DNA of 64,000 bases from Exiguobacterium acetylicum. GTDB lineage: Bacteria; Bacillota; Bacilli; Exiguobacteriales; Exiguobacteriaceae. Positions 37,304-45,951 of this stretch are shown in pieces (within the stretch, counting starts at the first letter, position 1; each line of letters starts with the position of its first letter). The stretch spans positions 956,001 through 1,020,000 of the forward strand of contig NZ_CP082333.1 in the NCBI RefSeq assembly GCF_019890935.1. Reading direction: 5' to 3'. A model generated the notes under the pieces. It did not search any database, was not told where the DNA came from, and worked only from the letters and a program-made list of their open reading frames with translations. The translations under genes and the position numbers were made by a program.

Positions 37304-37453
37304 AATGAAATCCTCCAATTGTAAGTAACAGAATGAATTATAGTATCAGGTACTAAATTTAGTGTACGAGAACGAAAGAAGTTCGGAATCGGTCTGTAGA
37401 TGGAGACGGCATCCGTCTTCTGACACTCCATAGTATAGCGAAAAGAGGACAAC

Positions 37454-37481
37454 TTGACTTCCATTTTCAGCATGCTATAGT
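37454..37481 (+). promoter_or_regulatory. Sigma-A promoter of the TPP riboswitch-tenA unit
   Basis: TTGACT at 37454-37459 and TATAGT at 37476-37481 with a 16-base spacer, about 20 bases before the aptamer. Confidence 0.8.
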
Positions 37482-37499
37482 GAATTTGAATCGAATAAT

Positions 37500-37646
37500 G
37501 ACCACTAGGGGAGTCGGTAGACCGACTGAGACGAACGAAGACGTTCGGACCCTTTGAACCTGATTAAGTTCGTACTTACGGAGGGAAGTGGCGTCAAGTC
37601 TTGTTCTTCTTGCGCCATGCCCGTGTGTTTCGGGGTGGTGTTTTTT
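37500..37646 (+). promoter_or_regulatory. TPP (THI-box) riboswitch with terminator switch
   Basis: The aptamer (37500-37592) contains AGGGGAGTC, CTGAGA, CCCTTTGAACCTGAT and ACTTACGGAGGGAAGTGG, the conserved THI-box elements; P1 pairs CCACT (37502-37506) with AGTGG (37587-37591). The platform has an antiterminator TGGCG-AAG/CTT-CGCCA (37589-37617) that uses the P1 3' strand, and a terminator GCCATGCCC/GGGGTGGT (37614-37639) ending in TTTTTT. TPP binding would free the terminator: an OFF switch. It controls tenA. Confidence 0.95.
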
Positions 37647-37676
37647 CGTTTCATACTAAACGAGGAGGATGAGATC

Positions 37677-38372
37677 ATGACATTCACACAAGAAATCAAA
37701 CAAGCGGCACAAGCGTATTGGGATAGTAGTTTTACGCACCCATTCGTACAAGGAATCGGGGAGGGGACGTTACCACTCTCGAAATTTCGGCATTATGTCA
37801 TGCAGGATGCCTATTACTTAAAACACTTTGCGAAGATTCAAGCGAAGGCAGCGTCAAAAGCAGACGACTTCGCGACGATCGCGACACTTGCCGAACATGC
37901 GACTTCGACTTACGAGGCAGAGCTGAGCTTACATCAATCATTTTTTGAGCCGCTCGGTATTACGGAAGCAGATCTTGAAGTATTTGAACCGGCACCGACA
38001 GCATATGCGTACGTCTCGCACATGCATCATGCGAGTGAAGGAACGCTTGGAGAGACGATTGCTGCCATCTTGCCATGTTACTGGTTGTATTATGAAGTCG
38101 GGCAACAATTACTGACGTGTACACCGGAAGAGAAAATCTATCAGCAATGGATCGACACGTACAGCTCGGAATGGTTTGAAAAGGTCGTCTTTGAACAAAT
38201 TGCACGGCTCGATGCGCTGGCGGAGCAAGCGAGCCCGACGGAACGCGAGCGGATGAAACGTCATTTCGTGACAAGTTGTTACTATGAGTTACTCTTCTGG
38301 CACATGGGGTGGACGGAAGAGACGTTTGCGTCAGTTTACGAAACGATTCCAGCACGAGCGGTATCTTCTTGA
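37677..38372 (+). CDS. tenA: Aminopyrimidine aminohydrolase / thiaminase II
   Basis: TenA hydrolyses aminopyrimidines derived from degraded thiamine to HMP, allowing salvage. The 231-residue helical protein is of the cysteine-containing class: PCYWLYYEVGQ near residue 135 provides the cysteine, CYYELLFWHMGW near 202-213 the glutamate pair. FRHYVMQDAYYLKHF near 40 is also typical. ATG 37677 has CGAGGAGGAT upstream. It is alone behind the TPP riboswitch apart from a small membrane protein gene; no other thi genes are in the window. Confidence 0.94.
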   Translation: MTFTQEIKQAAQAYWDSSFTHPFVQGIGEGTLPLSKFRHYVMQDAYYLKHFAKIQAKAASKADDFATIATLAEHATSTYEAELSLHQSFFEPLGITEADLEVFEPAPTAYAYVSHMHHASEGTLGETIAAILPCYWLYYEVGQQLLTCTPEEKIYQQWIDTYSSEWFEKVVFEQIARLDALAEQASPTERERMKRHFVTSCYYELLFWHMGWTEETFASVYETIPARAVSS

Positions 38373-38423
38373 ATCGCTAGATGGTAGAATTAGGAATACC
38401 ATCTAGTGAAAGTAGGGATTGGA

Positions 38424-38720
38424 ATGGAAATTATCGTGATTGCACTTGTAATCAGTGCAGCATATGCTGTACAACGAATGCTTGGTAAAGTCAAAGTAAG
38501 ATTTCTTGGATACATCATTCCGATATTAATCGTGTTATCCGGTATATCTGCTTCGACGCGTAACTTTAAGGTAGCGTATAGCATGGGGAGCTACATTTCT
38601 GCTGTTCTTGTCATCATCGTCTATGCACTACTGACTTATTGGTTATACCGCGTCTACCATCGTGCGAAAGAAGAAGCTGAATATCCGTATCAATCACTAA
38701 AAGACCGAGGCATCCTTTAA
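38424..38720 (+). CDS. Small membrane protein of unknown function
   Basis: A 98-residue protein with three to four hydrophobic segments (about 2-17, 26-43, 53-75) and a charged C-terminal tail (YHRAKEEAEYPYQSLKDR). I do not recognise the family. It follows tenA by 51 bases and ends inside the terminator stem, so it could be part of the TPP-controlled transcript, though function in thiamine salvage is only a guess. ATG 38424 is used with weak AGGGA upstream; an in-frame GTG at 38406 has no ribosome binding site. Confidence 0.65.
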   Translation: MEIIVIALVISAAYAVQRMLGKVKVRFLGYIIPILIVLSGISASTRNFKVAYSMGSYISAVLVIIVYALLTYWLYRVYHRAKEEAEYPYQSLKDRGIL

Positions 38721-38736
38721 GGAGCTTCGGTCTTTT
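38699..38736. terminator. Terminator between tenA unit and GH3 gene
   Basis: AAAAGACCGA (38699-38708) pairs with TCGGTCTTTT (38727-38736). The left arm overlaps the last codons of the small membrane protein gene. The flanking A and T runs allow use from both sides. Confidence 0.82.
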
Positions 38737-38750
38737 GGTGTATCACGTCA

Positions 38751-40667
38751 TCATTTTTTCCAGTTTTTAAAGCCGTCACCAAATTCGAGATGCAGTTTGT
38801 CGGTAAAGACACCGTTCTGAAAGACCGGCACATCAACCGGTAAAGTGCCTTGCGGTTTGAACGTTCCGAAGATTGCGCGGATACCTGCAGGCAGGTTCGG
38901 TCCCGCTGATTTCAGATTGCCTGCTTCGGAGTCTGGACCGTTCGGGTCGCCTTTGAAGCCATAGATGAGGACATGTGCCGGTGCGTCTGGTTGAACAGCG
39001 ACATCGTATGGGTTACGGAGACTGAGCAGGACGGATGGTGTATCCGTTTGTTTCGCATAGCGGAAGATCGAAGCCGGAATGGCTTGTTCTGGTGCAGTAG
39101 GGAGTAGTTTAGCACTCGTGTTGACGTTGGAGCCGACGATGATGTAATCTGCTGCATCGAGTTGCGCCCGTAATGTCGGGTTTTGGTCGAGCGGTAGCGT
39201 AGTAGCCGAGTAATTCGCTGTCGTCACGTGCCAGTTCCGGTTCTTCGGTAAGGAAGCGATCGTCTTTTTCATGCTGTCCGTCTGATCCGCCGCCGGAGCG
39301 ATCACAAGAACGTTGGCATTCTTTTTCGGTTTGAATGGTAACGTCCGCTGATCATTTTTCACGAGTGTGACCGCGGCTTCCGTCATCGCGCGTTCTTTTG
39401 CTTTATGCTCGGGACTGCCGACGATTTGGTTCGCTTGCGCGATTTTTTCAGCTAGGGATGTCGAATCAGTCGTACCGTTCCATATTCCACGTTCTGCCTT
39501 CAGCGTCAGAATCCGCTCGACCGATTGATCAATTCGTTTCTCTGAAAGGCGACCATCTTTGACCGCTGCGATCACGTCTTTAAAAATCTGGTCGAGCTTT
39601 TCGACATCTTGCTTGGAACGAAGAATCGTCGGCATAAGCGCGATGTCGACTCCAGCGTCAAACGTCTTTAAGACTGCTTCTGATTCCGTGAAGTTGTCGA
39701 CGATCGCCTGCATGTTCAATGCGTCCGTGATGACGATGCCATCGTAGCCGAGCTTTTCGCGCAGTACGCCCGTGATGACGTCATCCGATAACGTCGCAGG
39801 TAACGGGAAGGTACCGTTTTTCGACGTGACGACTTCGGGTTCGATTTGCGGCATTCCGATATGTCCCGTCATGACCATATCGATGTCTTCAGCGATGGCT
39901 CGCTTGAACGGGACGAGCTCGACTTGTTCCAGTTCCTGCAGGGACCGATCGACGACCGGCAAGCCATAGTGGGAATCGGTCGCTGTATCGCCGTGACCCG
40001 GGAAGTGTTTGGCGGTCGCTGCGACGCCTTCATCCTGAATCCCCTTCATCAAAGCAGAACCGAGCGTGCCGACGAGCGCCGGATCACTCGAGAACGAGCG
40101 GACACCGATGACGGGATTTCCAGGGTTGCTGTTGACATCAAGATCCGGACCGAAGTTGACATTGATGCCGAGTGCATGCAGCTCGGAACCGATGATATGA
40201 CCGGCATCATTCGCATATGCACTACTACGGGTCGCACCTAACGCCATATTGCCAGGTAAGTTCGTTCCTGTCCCGAGCCGAGTGACGATTCCGCCTTCTT
40301 GGTCGATCGTGACGAACAGCGGAATATCGTTGCTGTCGTCTTGTTTGACGACTTCTTGCATATCATGAACGAGTTTCGTCGTCTGTTCGGTTTCGCTGAC
40401 GTTCTCAGCAAACAAGATGACGCCACCTAAATCATAGCGGTCGATGATGTTCGCGACTTCTGGGGCAAGCGACGTATGATTGCTACCATTCCACTGCCGG
40501 AAGTCCGGCATGATCATTTGCCCGATTTTTTGTTCGAGTGTCATCGTGTCGATTTTTTGACTGATCCGATCGGCTGAAGCCCCTGCCTCTGCCATGACAG
40601 GCAAACTACTTGAGACAAGTACTGCTGCGAGTCCGGCAGTTAACGTGAACTGTCCGATTTTTTTCAT
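38751..40667 (-). CDS. nagZ: Secreted beta-N-acetylglucosaminidase, GH3 (NagZ-like)
   Basis: Releases N-acetylglucosamine from cell-wall fragments outside the cell. The 638-residue protein has a signal peptide (to VMAEA, about 26), the GH3 barrel with VTIDQEGGIVTRLG, and the NagZ-specific acid/base loop KHFPGHGDTATDSH (about 218-231). The nucleophile aspartate lies in GIVITDALNMQAI near 317. A C-terminal GH3 alpha/beta domain follows (about 430-630), as in the YbbD/NagZ type of Bacillus. AAAGGAGG precedes the ATG. Promoter and cre site are given separately. Confidence 0.92.
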   Translation of the reverse strand: MKKIGQFTLTAGLAAVLVSSSLPVMAEAGASADRISQKIDTMTLEQKIGQMIMPDFRQWNGSNHTSLAPEVANIIDRYDLGGVILFAENVSETEQTTKLVHDMQEVVKQDDSNDIPLFVTIDQEGGIVTRLGTGTNLPGNMALGATRSSAYANDAGHIIGSELHALGINVNFGPDLDVNSNPGNPVIGVRSFSSDPALVGTLGSALMKGIQDEGVAATAKHFPGHGDTATDSHYGLPVVDRSLQELEQVELVPFKRAIAEDIDMVMTGHIGMPQIEPEVVTSKNGTFPLPATLSDDVITGVLREKLGYDGIVITDALNMQAIVDNFTESEAVLKTFDAGVDIALMPTILRSKQDVEKLDQIFKDVIAAVKDGRLSEKRIDQSVERILTLKAERGIWNGTTDSTSLAEKIAQANQIVGSPEHKAKERAMTEAAVTLVKNDQRTLPFKPKKNANVLVIAPAADQTDSMKKTIASLPKNRNWHVTTANYSATTLPLDQNPTLRAQLDAADYIIVGSNVNTSAKLLPTAPEQAIPASIFRYAKQTDTPSVLLSLRNPYDVAVQPDAPAHVLIYGFKGDPNGPDSEAGNLKSAGPNLPAGIRAIFGTFKPQGTLPVDVPVFQNGVFTDKLHLEFGDGFKNWKK

Positions 40668-40720
40668 GATGTATGTCCTCCTTTAGTCAAACCGTGACTG
40701 GAATTCTTTTCAATACGGAC

Positions 40721-40749
40721 AGTATAGCAAGAAGGTTATTTTAAAACAA
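40721..40749 (-). promoter_or_regulatory. Sigma-A promoter of the GH3 gene
   Basis: On the minus strand TTGTTT (plus 40744-40749) and TATACT (plus 40721-40726) are separated by 17 bases, about 50 bases before the start codon. Confidence 0.7.
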
Positions 40750-40758
40750 TATTTTATT

Positions 40759-40772
40759 TGTAAACGATTTCA
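40759..40772. promoter_or_regulatory. cre site (CcpA operator) upstream of the GH3 gene
   Basis: TGTAAACGATTTCA matches the cre pattern TGWAANCGNTNWCA at every defined position. It is centred about 20 bases upstream of the -35, a place where CcpA can act as activator or repressor. Confidence 0.75.
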
Positions 40773-40791
40773 AATTGAAATAAAATTCAAT

Positions 40792-40825
40792 AAAAAAGTG
40801 ACTCCCCCTGAAGAGGAATCACTTT
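40792..40825 (-). terminator. Intrinsic terminator after spo0M
   Basis: AAAGTGACTCC (40795-40805) pairs with GGAATCACTTT (40815-40825) with one wobble; T6 follows on the minus strand. Confidence 0.82.
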
Positions 40826-40846
40826 CAAGTAAATTCAATCGATTAA

Positions 40847-41620
40847 TCAGCTATAGCGTTCCACGATGCTTGTCAGCTGACGTTCGACGAACGATTGATC
40901 TTGCAGTTCACTATTAGACAGACGCAATTTGATCATCGACTCATCCGCACCAGCCATTTCACTGAATAATGATCCGAGACTGTGCGCACGACGGTCGACT
41001 TGGACGATTAAATCAATCCCAGATCCGTCTTGAAGCATGATAATTTCGATCTCATCCAGTTTATGAGCGTAGTGTGTATTGCGAGCTGAATACTCAAGCT
41101 CCTGAGCAATCGGTAAATCTTTCCGGAATCGTCCAGGTAATTTTTCCGTGTCGGCTTTTTTCAATCGGAAGCCAAGTGACTCCATGGCATCTAAGACTGT
41201 TGCTTGGTAACGGTTTGCTTCGACGATGACGGCGTCACGGTCCGATGGATCGACGGCTTGAGCGATGTCGAGACCCGTCTCGATCCACGATTTCGATTGA
41301 CTGACCGAGAGTGGCGTATTCAGCGGTACGCGTAATGTAAAGGGAATTTCCCGCTCGACACCCGCTTCAATCGTGAACTTCGCTTCATTTAAAGCAAACC
41401 GGTCGAGAGTGAAGGTCGTAAACGTCGTGCTATCATTGACTTCTTGTTTGTACTGCGTGTTGAATTCAAGATAAATCCGGTCAATTTCTTGATCGACGTT
41501 TCCGCCCTTGATATGGACAACACCGTGGATCTGACCGCCTGGTTCACAGCGATCATCCGTCAACCGTGTGTCGACCGTAGCGGCACCGATTCCGATTTGT
41601 GAGAGAATTTTTTTGAACAT
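40847..41620 (-). CDS. spo0M: Spo0M family protein (arrestin-like)
   Basis: A cytoplasmic protein known in Bacillus to influence sporulation entry and cytoskeletal or cell-division behaviour. The 257-residue sequence matches the family length (258) and features: an opening MFKKILSQIGIGAATVDTRL, CEPGGQIHGVVHIKGG near 27-42, IPFTLRVPLNTPLS near 92-105, and the C-terminal LDEIEIIMLQDGSGIDLIVQ. AAAGGAGGAATTCATC precedes the ATG. It stands alone and divergent from the methyltransferase gene. Confidence 0.92.
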   Translation of the reverse strand: MFKKILSQIGIGAATVDTRLTDDRCEPGGQIHGVVHIKGGNVDQEIDRIYLEFNTQYKQEVNDSTTFTTFTLDRFALNEAKFTIEAGVEREIPFTLRVPLNTPLSVSQSKSWIETGLDIAQAVDPSDRDAVIVEANRYQATVLDAMESLGFRLKKADTEKLPGRFRKDLPIAQELEYSARNTHYAHKLDEIEIIMLQDGSGIDLIVQVDRRAHSLGSLFSEMAGADESMIKLRLSNSELQDQSFVERQLTSIVERYS

Positions 41621-41730
41621 GATGAATTCCTCCTTTTGATTATGTGCGAATGATGAAGCGTGTAAACTTGTCGAACAGGTACGAATTTGCTACAGTTTCG
41701 AAAGAACATCAGAAAAGGACGGGACGACTA

Positions 41731-42915
41731 GTGGAACTACATGAATTAAAAGCGAGTCTTGCCTCGCAAATCACGCAAGGAACACTGATCCATGCAACGA
41801 TAAGTAATCCGCGTCAAAAATCAAATGATCTCCGACGAATCAAGGTAAAACCGATTCTATTAAGAGATACGGTGATGATGCAGGTAGAGTTTCAATTTGA
41901 ACGCGTTATGAAGCATGAAAATATTTTAGTGGACGATTTCGTCGGGCGACTCGATGACTGGTTCACGGAATTCCGCCAATTCTTATTCCGTTTTGAAGAA
42001 GAGGAATGGCAGTTCCAGCTCTCGAAAAAGCTGAAAGTCGCGCTCAAGACATCCAAAAAAGAGCCGATGAAAGCTCTCTTGTCGCATGACCGCAAAAAAA
42101 CCTATCTATTAGAAGACGGTGTACCGGTTCCGTTTCTGATTCGCTTAGGCGTCATGACGGAAGCGGGTCAAGTCAAAAAACAGAAGTACGATAAGTTTAA
42201 ACAAATCAATCGCTTTCTTGAATTCGTCGAGGATAGCATCGCTGCCTTGCCAAAAGGAAAAAAACTCCGGATCTTGGACTTCGGCTGCGGGAAGTCGTAT
42301 TTGACGTTTGCTCTCTATCATTATCTAAAAGTCGTCAAAGGATTCGACCTCGAAGTGACAGGTCTTGATTTAAAGAAAGAAGTCATCGAAGAATGTACAC
42401 AAATTGCGCGTGATCTGGATTATACCGATCTGACATTCCGTGTCGGAGACGTTCATGATTACACAGGGGAGACGGAAGTCGACCTGATGGTGACACTTCA
42501 CGCTTGTGATGTCGCAACCGACGTCGCACTCGCACGAGCTGTTGACTGGAATGCATCGGTCATCCTGAGCGTACCGTGCTGTCAAAAGGAATTGAACCGT
42601 CAACTGGACTGTTCGCCTCTCGATGTCATGCTCCAGCACGGACTGATTAAAGAAAAATTCGCGTCACTGGCGACAGACTCGATTCGTGCCGAGTTGCTGA
42701 CGCTCGTTGGATATGAAGCGCAATTGCTCGAATTCATCGATCTTGAGCACACACCGAAGAACATCTTGATTCGCGCATACAAACAAAACAAGCGACCAAC
42801 GGAAGAGAAAATCGATCGCTACATCGCGTTCCGTGATTTGTTGCATGCCCGACCATTTTTAGAAACTGAATTAAGCGGCAGACTTGGACAGATTTCACCG
42901 AAACTCGTACAATAA
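41731..42915 (+). CDS. Class I SAM-dependent methyltransferase
   Basis: A 394-residue protein with an N-terminal domain of unknown role (about 1-190) and a Rossmann methyltransferase domain. ILDFGCGKSYLTFALYHYL (about 190-208) is motif I, VTGLDLKKEVIEEC motif II, and MVTLHACDVATDVAL and SVPCCQKELNRQL follow. The HACD/PCC features are typical of a conserved methyltransferase family whose substrate I do not know. The GTG at 41731 is preferred: AAAGGAC lies ten bases upstream and earlier in-frame starts lack any ribosome binding site. A 29-codon longer form is possible. Confidence 0.82.
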   Translation: MELHELKASLASQITQGTLIHATISNPRQKSNDLRRIKVKPILLRDTVMMQVEFQFERVMKHENILVDDFVGRLDDWFTEFRQFLFRFEEEEWQFQLSKKLKVALKTSKKEPMKALLSHDRKKTYLLEDGVPVPFLIRLGVMTEAGQVKKQKYDKFKQINRFLEFVEDSIAALPKGKKLRILDFGCGKSYLTFALYHYLKVVKGFDLEVTGLDLKKEVIEECTQIARDLDYTDLTFRVGDVHDYTGETEVDLMVTLHACDVATDVALARAVDWNASVILSVPCCQKELNRQLDCSPLDVMLQHGLIKEKFASLATDSIRAELLTLVGYEAQLLEFIDLEHTPKNILIRAYKQNKRPTEEKIDRYIAFRDLLHARPFLETELSGRLGQISPKLVQ

Positions 42916-42945
42916 GAAGGAGAACGAATCAAAGGAGGCAATACG

Positions 42946-43371
42946 ATGGATTTCCAAATGTATTTTGAAGATGTCGTCCAAACAGCCCGCAAAGAAGCGC
43001 AAGCTGCTGGATTTGAAGAATTAACGACGCCAGAGAGCGTGGATGAAGCAATGAAACGCGAAGGGTTAACACTTGTCCTTGTCAATTCAGTATGTGGATG
43101 TGCTGGCGGGATCGCCCGTCCTGCTGCAGCATACGTTAATCGGAAAGAGGGCATCAAGCCCGATCATTTCGTCACGGTATTCGCTGGACAAGATCGCGAA
43201 GCGACAGACCGTGCGCGTGAATACTTCGAAGGTTATCCACCTTCATCTCCATCATTTGCATTAATGCAAGATGGAAACATCCTCTCGATGGTCGAGCGGT
43301 TCGACATCGAATCGTTCACGGCAGAAGAGGTCGTCGACAAACTTGAATCATTGATTGAAATCTACGCATAA
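42946..43371 (+). CDS. BrxA/BrxB family bacilliredoxin
   Basis: A 141-residue thioredoxin-fold protein that removes bacillithiol from modified proteins. The redox motif is CGC in [18 protein letters not shown] (about residues 48-65), and [17 protein letters not shown] plus [13 protein letters not shown] are family hallmarks. CAAAGGAGG precedes the ATG. In Bacillus a paralogue (yqiW/brxB) lies near the bkd region, but I cannot tell BrxA from BrxB here. Confidence 0.93.
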   Translation: MDFQMYFEDVVQTARKEAQAAGFEELTTPESVDEAMKREGLTLVLVNSVCGCAGGIARPAAAYVNRKEGIKPDHFVTVFAGQDREATDRAREYFEGYPPSSPSFALMQDGNILSMVERFDIESFTAEEVVDKLESLIEIYA

Positions 43372-43379
43372 GCAAAGAA

Positions 43380-43408
43380 GGCTCCTGATAAAGGAGTCTT
43401 TTTTTTTG
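43380..43408 (+). terminator. Intrinsic terminator after the bacilliredoxin gene
   Basis: GGCTCCT (43380-43386) pairs with AGGAGTC (43392-43398) including one G-U, followed by a T9 run. Confidence 0.8.
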
Positions 43409-43443
43409 CGCATTCATGAGATTAAAATAATAAATTCCAAAAT

Positions 43444-43457
43444 TGAAAGCGTTTGCA
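43444..43457. promoter_or_regulatory. cre-like site upstream of the amino-acid ABC transporter
   Basis: TGAAAGCGTTTGCA matches TGWAANCGNTNWCA at 13 of 14 positions. It overlaps a weak promoter-like pair TTGAAA (43443) and TATAAA (43464). Confidence 0.55.
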
Positions 43458-43532
43458 AAATTGTATAAAAAGTCATTTATGCATGATTTATGAATAGAAA
43501 CTCAAAAAAATTTATATATTTATGCTTTACAG

Positions 43533-43545
43533 TGAATAAATATTC
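43533..43545. promoter_or_regulatory. ARG box (ArgR/AhrC operator)
   Basis: TGAATAAATATTC with the perfect 12-bp palindrome GAATAAATATTC closely fits the Bacillus ARG box (consensus around TGAATWWWWATTCA). It sits between a TTTACA (43526-43531) and a TATCCT (43549-43554) spaced 17 bases apart, so a bound repressor would cover the promoter. Confidence 0.7.
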
Positions 43546-43660
43546 GTATATCCTAAAAGCAATAGAACAGGTCAGGCTTTTCGGTATTGAATTGGACATA
43601 CACATAAGTCATACTATTGTTAAAGTTCTGACAATTGAGCGTTGGAAGGGGAAAACTCGA

Positions 43661-44434
43661 ATGAAAAAATTATTAGCAACGGCAATGGCAGGCATTCTGG
43701 CAGTCACGATGGCAGCATGTGGCGCTTCGGAAGAATCAACAGGTGGATCAAGCAAAAGCGATAAAGTATTGACGATGGGAACGTCAGCGGATTACTTCCC
43801 ATTTGAATACATCGATACGAAAAAAGGAGAGGACATCGTCGGGTTCGACGTTGCGATCGCCAAGGAAGTCACGAAAAATCTCGGGTATGACTTAAAAATC
43901 GAAGACATGGAATTTGGTAGCTTACTTGGTGCCCTCAGCTCAGGTCGTGTCGATTTTGTCATGGCGGGCATGACACCAACAGAAGAGCGTAAGAAAAACG
44001 CTGACTTCACGGATATCTACTTCGAATCAAAAAACTTAGTCATGACGAAAGATAAAGCGATCAGTTCGGAAGACGAACTCAAAGGCAAAAAAATCGGTGT
44101 CCAACTTGGTTCGATCCAAGAGGGACTCGCAAAAGATCGCTTTAAAGATAGCGAAGCGGTTCCTTTAAATAAAATTCCAGAAATCATTCAAGAATTGAAT
44201 ACAGGTCGGATTGATGCCCTCATCATCGAGGATGCAGTTGCCGTCAAATACATGGATCAAGACGCATCCCTGAAAACGTACCAGATTAAAGAAGATGGTC
44301 CGGCTGGATCAGCGATCGCCTTTAAAAAAGGCGATAAGATGCGTGACGATTTCAACAAAGAGTTGAAGAAGATGATCGACAGTGGTGAAATCGATAAATT
44401 GGCAGAAGAATGGTTCCAAAAAGAAGCAAAATAA
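43661..44434 (+). CDS. Amino-acid ABC transporter substrate-binding lipoprotein
   Basis: A 257-residue solute-binding protein of family 3. The signal sequence ends in the lipobox MAACG (cysteine about residue 21). LTMGTSADYFPFEY near 42, DIVGFDVAIAKEVTKNLGY near 65 and SGRVDFVMAGMTPTEERKKNADFTDIYF near 98-125 follow. A strong start at 43661 (GGAAGGGGAAAACTCG upstream) is chosen over an unlikely upstream extension. With the next two genes it forms a complete importer. The ARG box argues for arginine or a related cationic amino acid (inference). Confidence 0.92.
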   Translation: MKKLLATAMAGILAVTMAACGASEESTGGSSKSDKVLTMGTSADYFPFEYIDTKKGEDIVGFDVAIAKEVTKNLGYDLKIEDMEFGSLLGALSSGRVDFVMAGMTPTEERKKNADFTDIYFESKNLVMTKDKAISSEDELKGKKIGVQLGSIQEGLAKDRFKDSEAVPLNKIPEIIQELNTGRIDALIIEDAVAVKYMDQDASLKTYQIKEDGPAGSAIAFKKGDKMRDDFNKELKKMIDSGEIDKLAEEWFQKEAK

Positions 44435-44494
44435 GTCAAGTGCATGGGGGTGGGGGTAACCTCATCCCTTTTGTGCGACGTTAGGAGATTGATT

Positions 44495-45151
44495 ATGATA
44501 GACTTTACAAAGATTCAAGATTCAATTCCATATATTCTTGAGGGGATTCCGGTCCTGTTCCAAGTCGTCATCGTGGCAGCCATTGCCGGGATGCTGATCG
44601 GAATCGTCGTCGCGGCACTGAAAATCACGAAAAGCCGTTTCCTCCGTTTCATTGGTCATACGTATACGGCGATTTTCCGGGGAACCCCACTGATCTTGCA
44701 ACTGGCGATCGTCCACTTTGGATTACCACAGTTGACAGGGTATGTCACGACAGGATACCAATCGGCAATCATCGCCTTCTCCTTGAACTCCGGAGCGTAT
44801 ATTTCGGAAATCATTCGGGCAGGGATTCAGGCTGTCGATCGTGGGCAGTGGGAAGCGGCAGATGCGCTCGGTATTTCGTATTTCAAACAACTTCGTTCGA
44901 TCATTTTGCCACAAGCCTTTAAAAACATCCTTCCAGCGATCATGAACGAATTGATCACGTTGACGAAGGAATCGGCACTCGTCTCGACGGTCGGTGTGCT
45001 CGACGTCATGCGTCGTGCGCAAATCGTTGGAGGAGAAAAGGCGATTTATTTCGAACCATTGTTGTTTGCCGGATTCGTATATTTTGTTCTCGTCATGGGA
45101 TTGAGCTTGATAGGCCAACAAGTCGAAAAAGCTATGAGAAAGAGTGGGTAA
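44495..45151 (+). CDS. Amino-acid ABC transporter permease
   Basis: A 218-residue HisM/GlnP-type permease with about five membrane segments. It shows [14 protein letters not shown] near 63-76, [29 protein letters not shown] near 100-130 (the ATPase-contacting EAA-like loop) and [21 protein letters not shown] 44495 has AGGAGA upstream. It ends four bases before the ATPase gene start region. Confidence 0.92.
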   Translation: MIDFTKIQDSIPYILEGIPVLFQVVIVAAIAGMLIGIVVAALKITKSRFLRFIGHTYTAIFRGTPLILQLAIVHFGLPQLTGYVTTGYQSAIIAFSLNSGAYISEIIRAGIQAVDRGQWEAADALGISYFKQLRSIILPQAFKNILPAIMNELITLTKESALVSTVGVLDVMRRAQIVGGEKAIYFEPLLFAGFVYFVLVMGLSLIGQQVEKAMRKSG

Positions 45152-45155
45152 TCAG

Positions 45156-45887
45156 ATGGAACCTATGATCCAAGTCACCGATTTGCATAAGCAGTTCGGA
45201 AAATTAGAAGTATTAAAAGGTATCTCGACGACAGTTACACGCGGTGAAGTCGTCGCTGTCATCGGACCGTCGGGATCCGGTAAATCAACATTTTTGCGGT
45301 GTATCAACTTACTGGAGCAACCGACAAGTGGAACAATCATCGTTGATGGTTTTGAACTAACGAAACCAAAAGCAAATATCTCAAAAGCACGTCAGAACAT
45401 CGGTATGGTGTTCCAACAATTTAACTTGTTCCCACATAAGTCTGTTCTTGATAACTTGACGTACGCTCCAATCAACGTCCTCGGTATCTCAAAAGACGAA
45501 GCAGTCAAGCGGGCAGAGACATTACTTGAACGTGTCGGTCTAGCTGAAAAACGCGATAATTATCCGAACCAGTTGTCAGGTGGACAAAAACAACGGGTCG
45601 CGATCGCACGTGCCCTTGCGATGGAACCGAACGTCATGTTGTTTGATGAACCGACGTCTGCGCTTGACCCGGAGATGGTTAATGAAGTGCTGGACGTCAT
45701 GAAACAACTGGCGGAAAGTGGAATGACGATGGTCATCGTCACCCACGAGATGGGCTTTGCTAAAGAAGTCGCTGATCGTGTCCTGTTCCTCGATGAAGGC
45801 ATTTTAATGGAAGAAGGTTCACCAGTCGAACTCTTCGACAATCCGAAGACGGACCGGGCGAAAAAATTCCTCGAAAAAGTTTTATGA
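45156..45887 (+). CDS. Amino-acid ABC transporter ATP-binding protein
   Basis: A 243-residue ATPase of the polar amino acid group (ArtM/GlnQ type): Walker [10 protein letters not shown] (about residue 39), [23 protein letters not shown] near 82, signature [15 protein letters not shown] near 138 and Walker [15 protein letters not shown], then [21 protein letters not shown] 45156 follows GAGTGGG; a further ATG three codons in is possible. It is followed by a clear terminator. Confidence 0.93.
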   Translation: MEPMIQVTDLHKQFGKLEVLKGISTTVTRGEVVAVIGPSGSGKSTFLRCINLLEQPTSGTIIVDGFELTKPKANISKARQNIGMVFQQFNLFPHKSVLDNLTYAPINVLGISKDEAVKRAETLLERVGLAEKRDNYPNQLSGGQKQRVAIARALAMEPNVMLFDEPTSALDPEMVNEVLDVMKQLAESGMTMVIVTHEMGFAKEVADRVLFLDEGILMEEGSPVELFDNPKTDRAKKFLEKVL

Positions 45888-45895
45888 GCACAGTA

Positions 45896-45925
45896 CGCTA
45901 ACTCTGAAAAAGGGTTAGCGTTTTT
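45896..45925 (+). terminator. Intrinsic terminator after the ABC transporter operon
   Basis: CGCTAAC (45896-45902) pairs with GTTAGCG (45914-45920), followed by TTTTT. Confidence 0.85.
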
Positions 45926-45951
45926 CGGTTTTTAGTAGAGGGGGGATAAGA

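Noticed and set aside
37024-37473. 149-codon minus-strand frame overlapping YpuA
   Set aside because: It is a shadow of the YpuA gene in another frame and extends over the tenA promoter; no protein-like features.
43490-43660. 57-codon N-terminal extension of the ABC transporter binding protein
   Set aside because: It covers the ARG box and promoter; the signal peptide starts at 43661 behind a good ribosome binding site.
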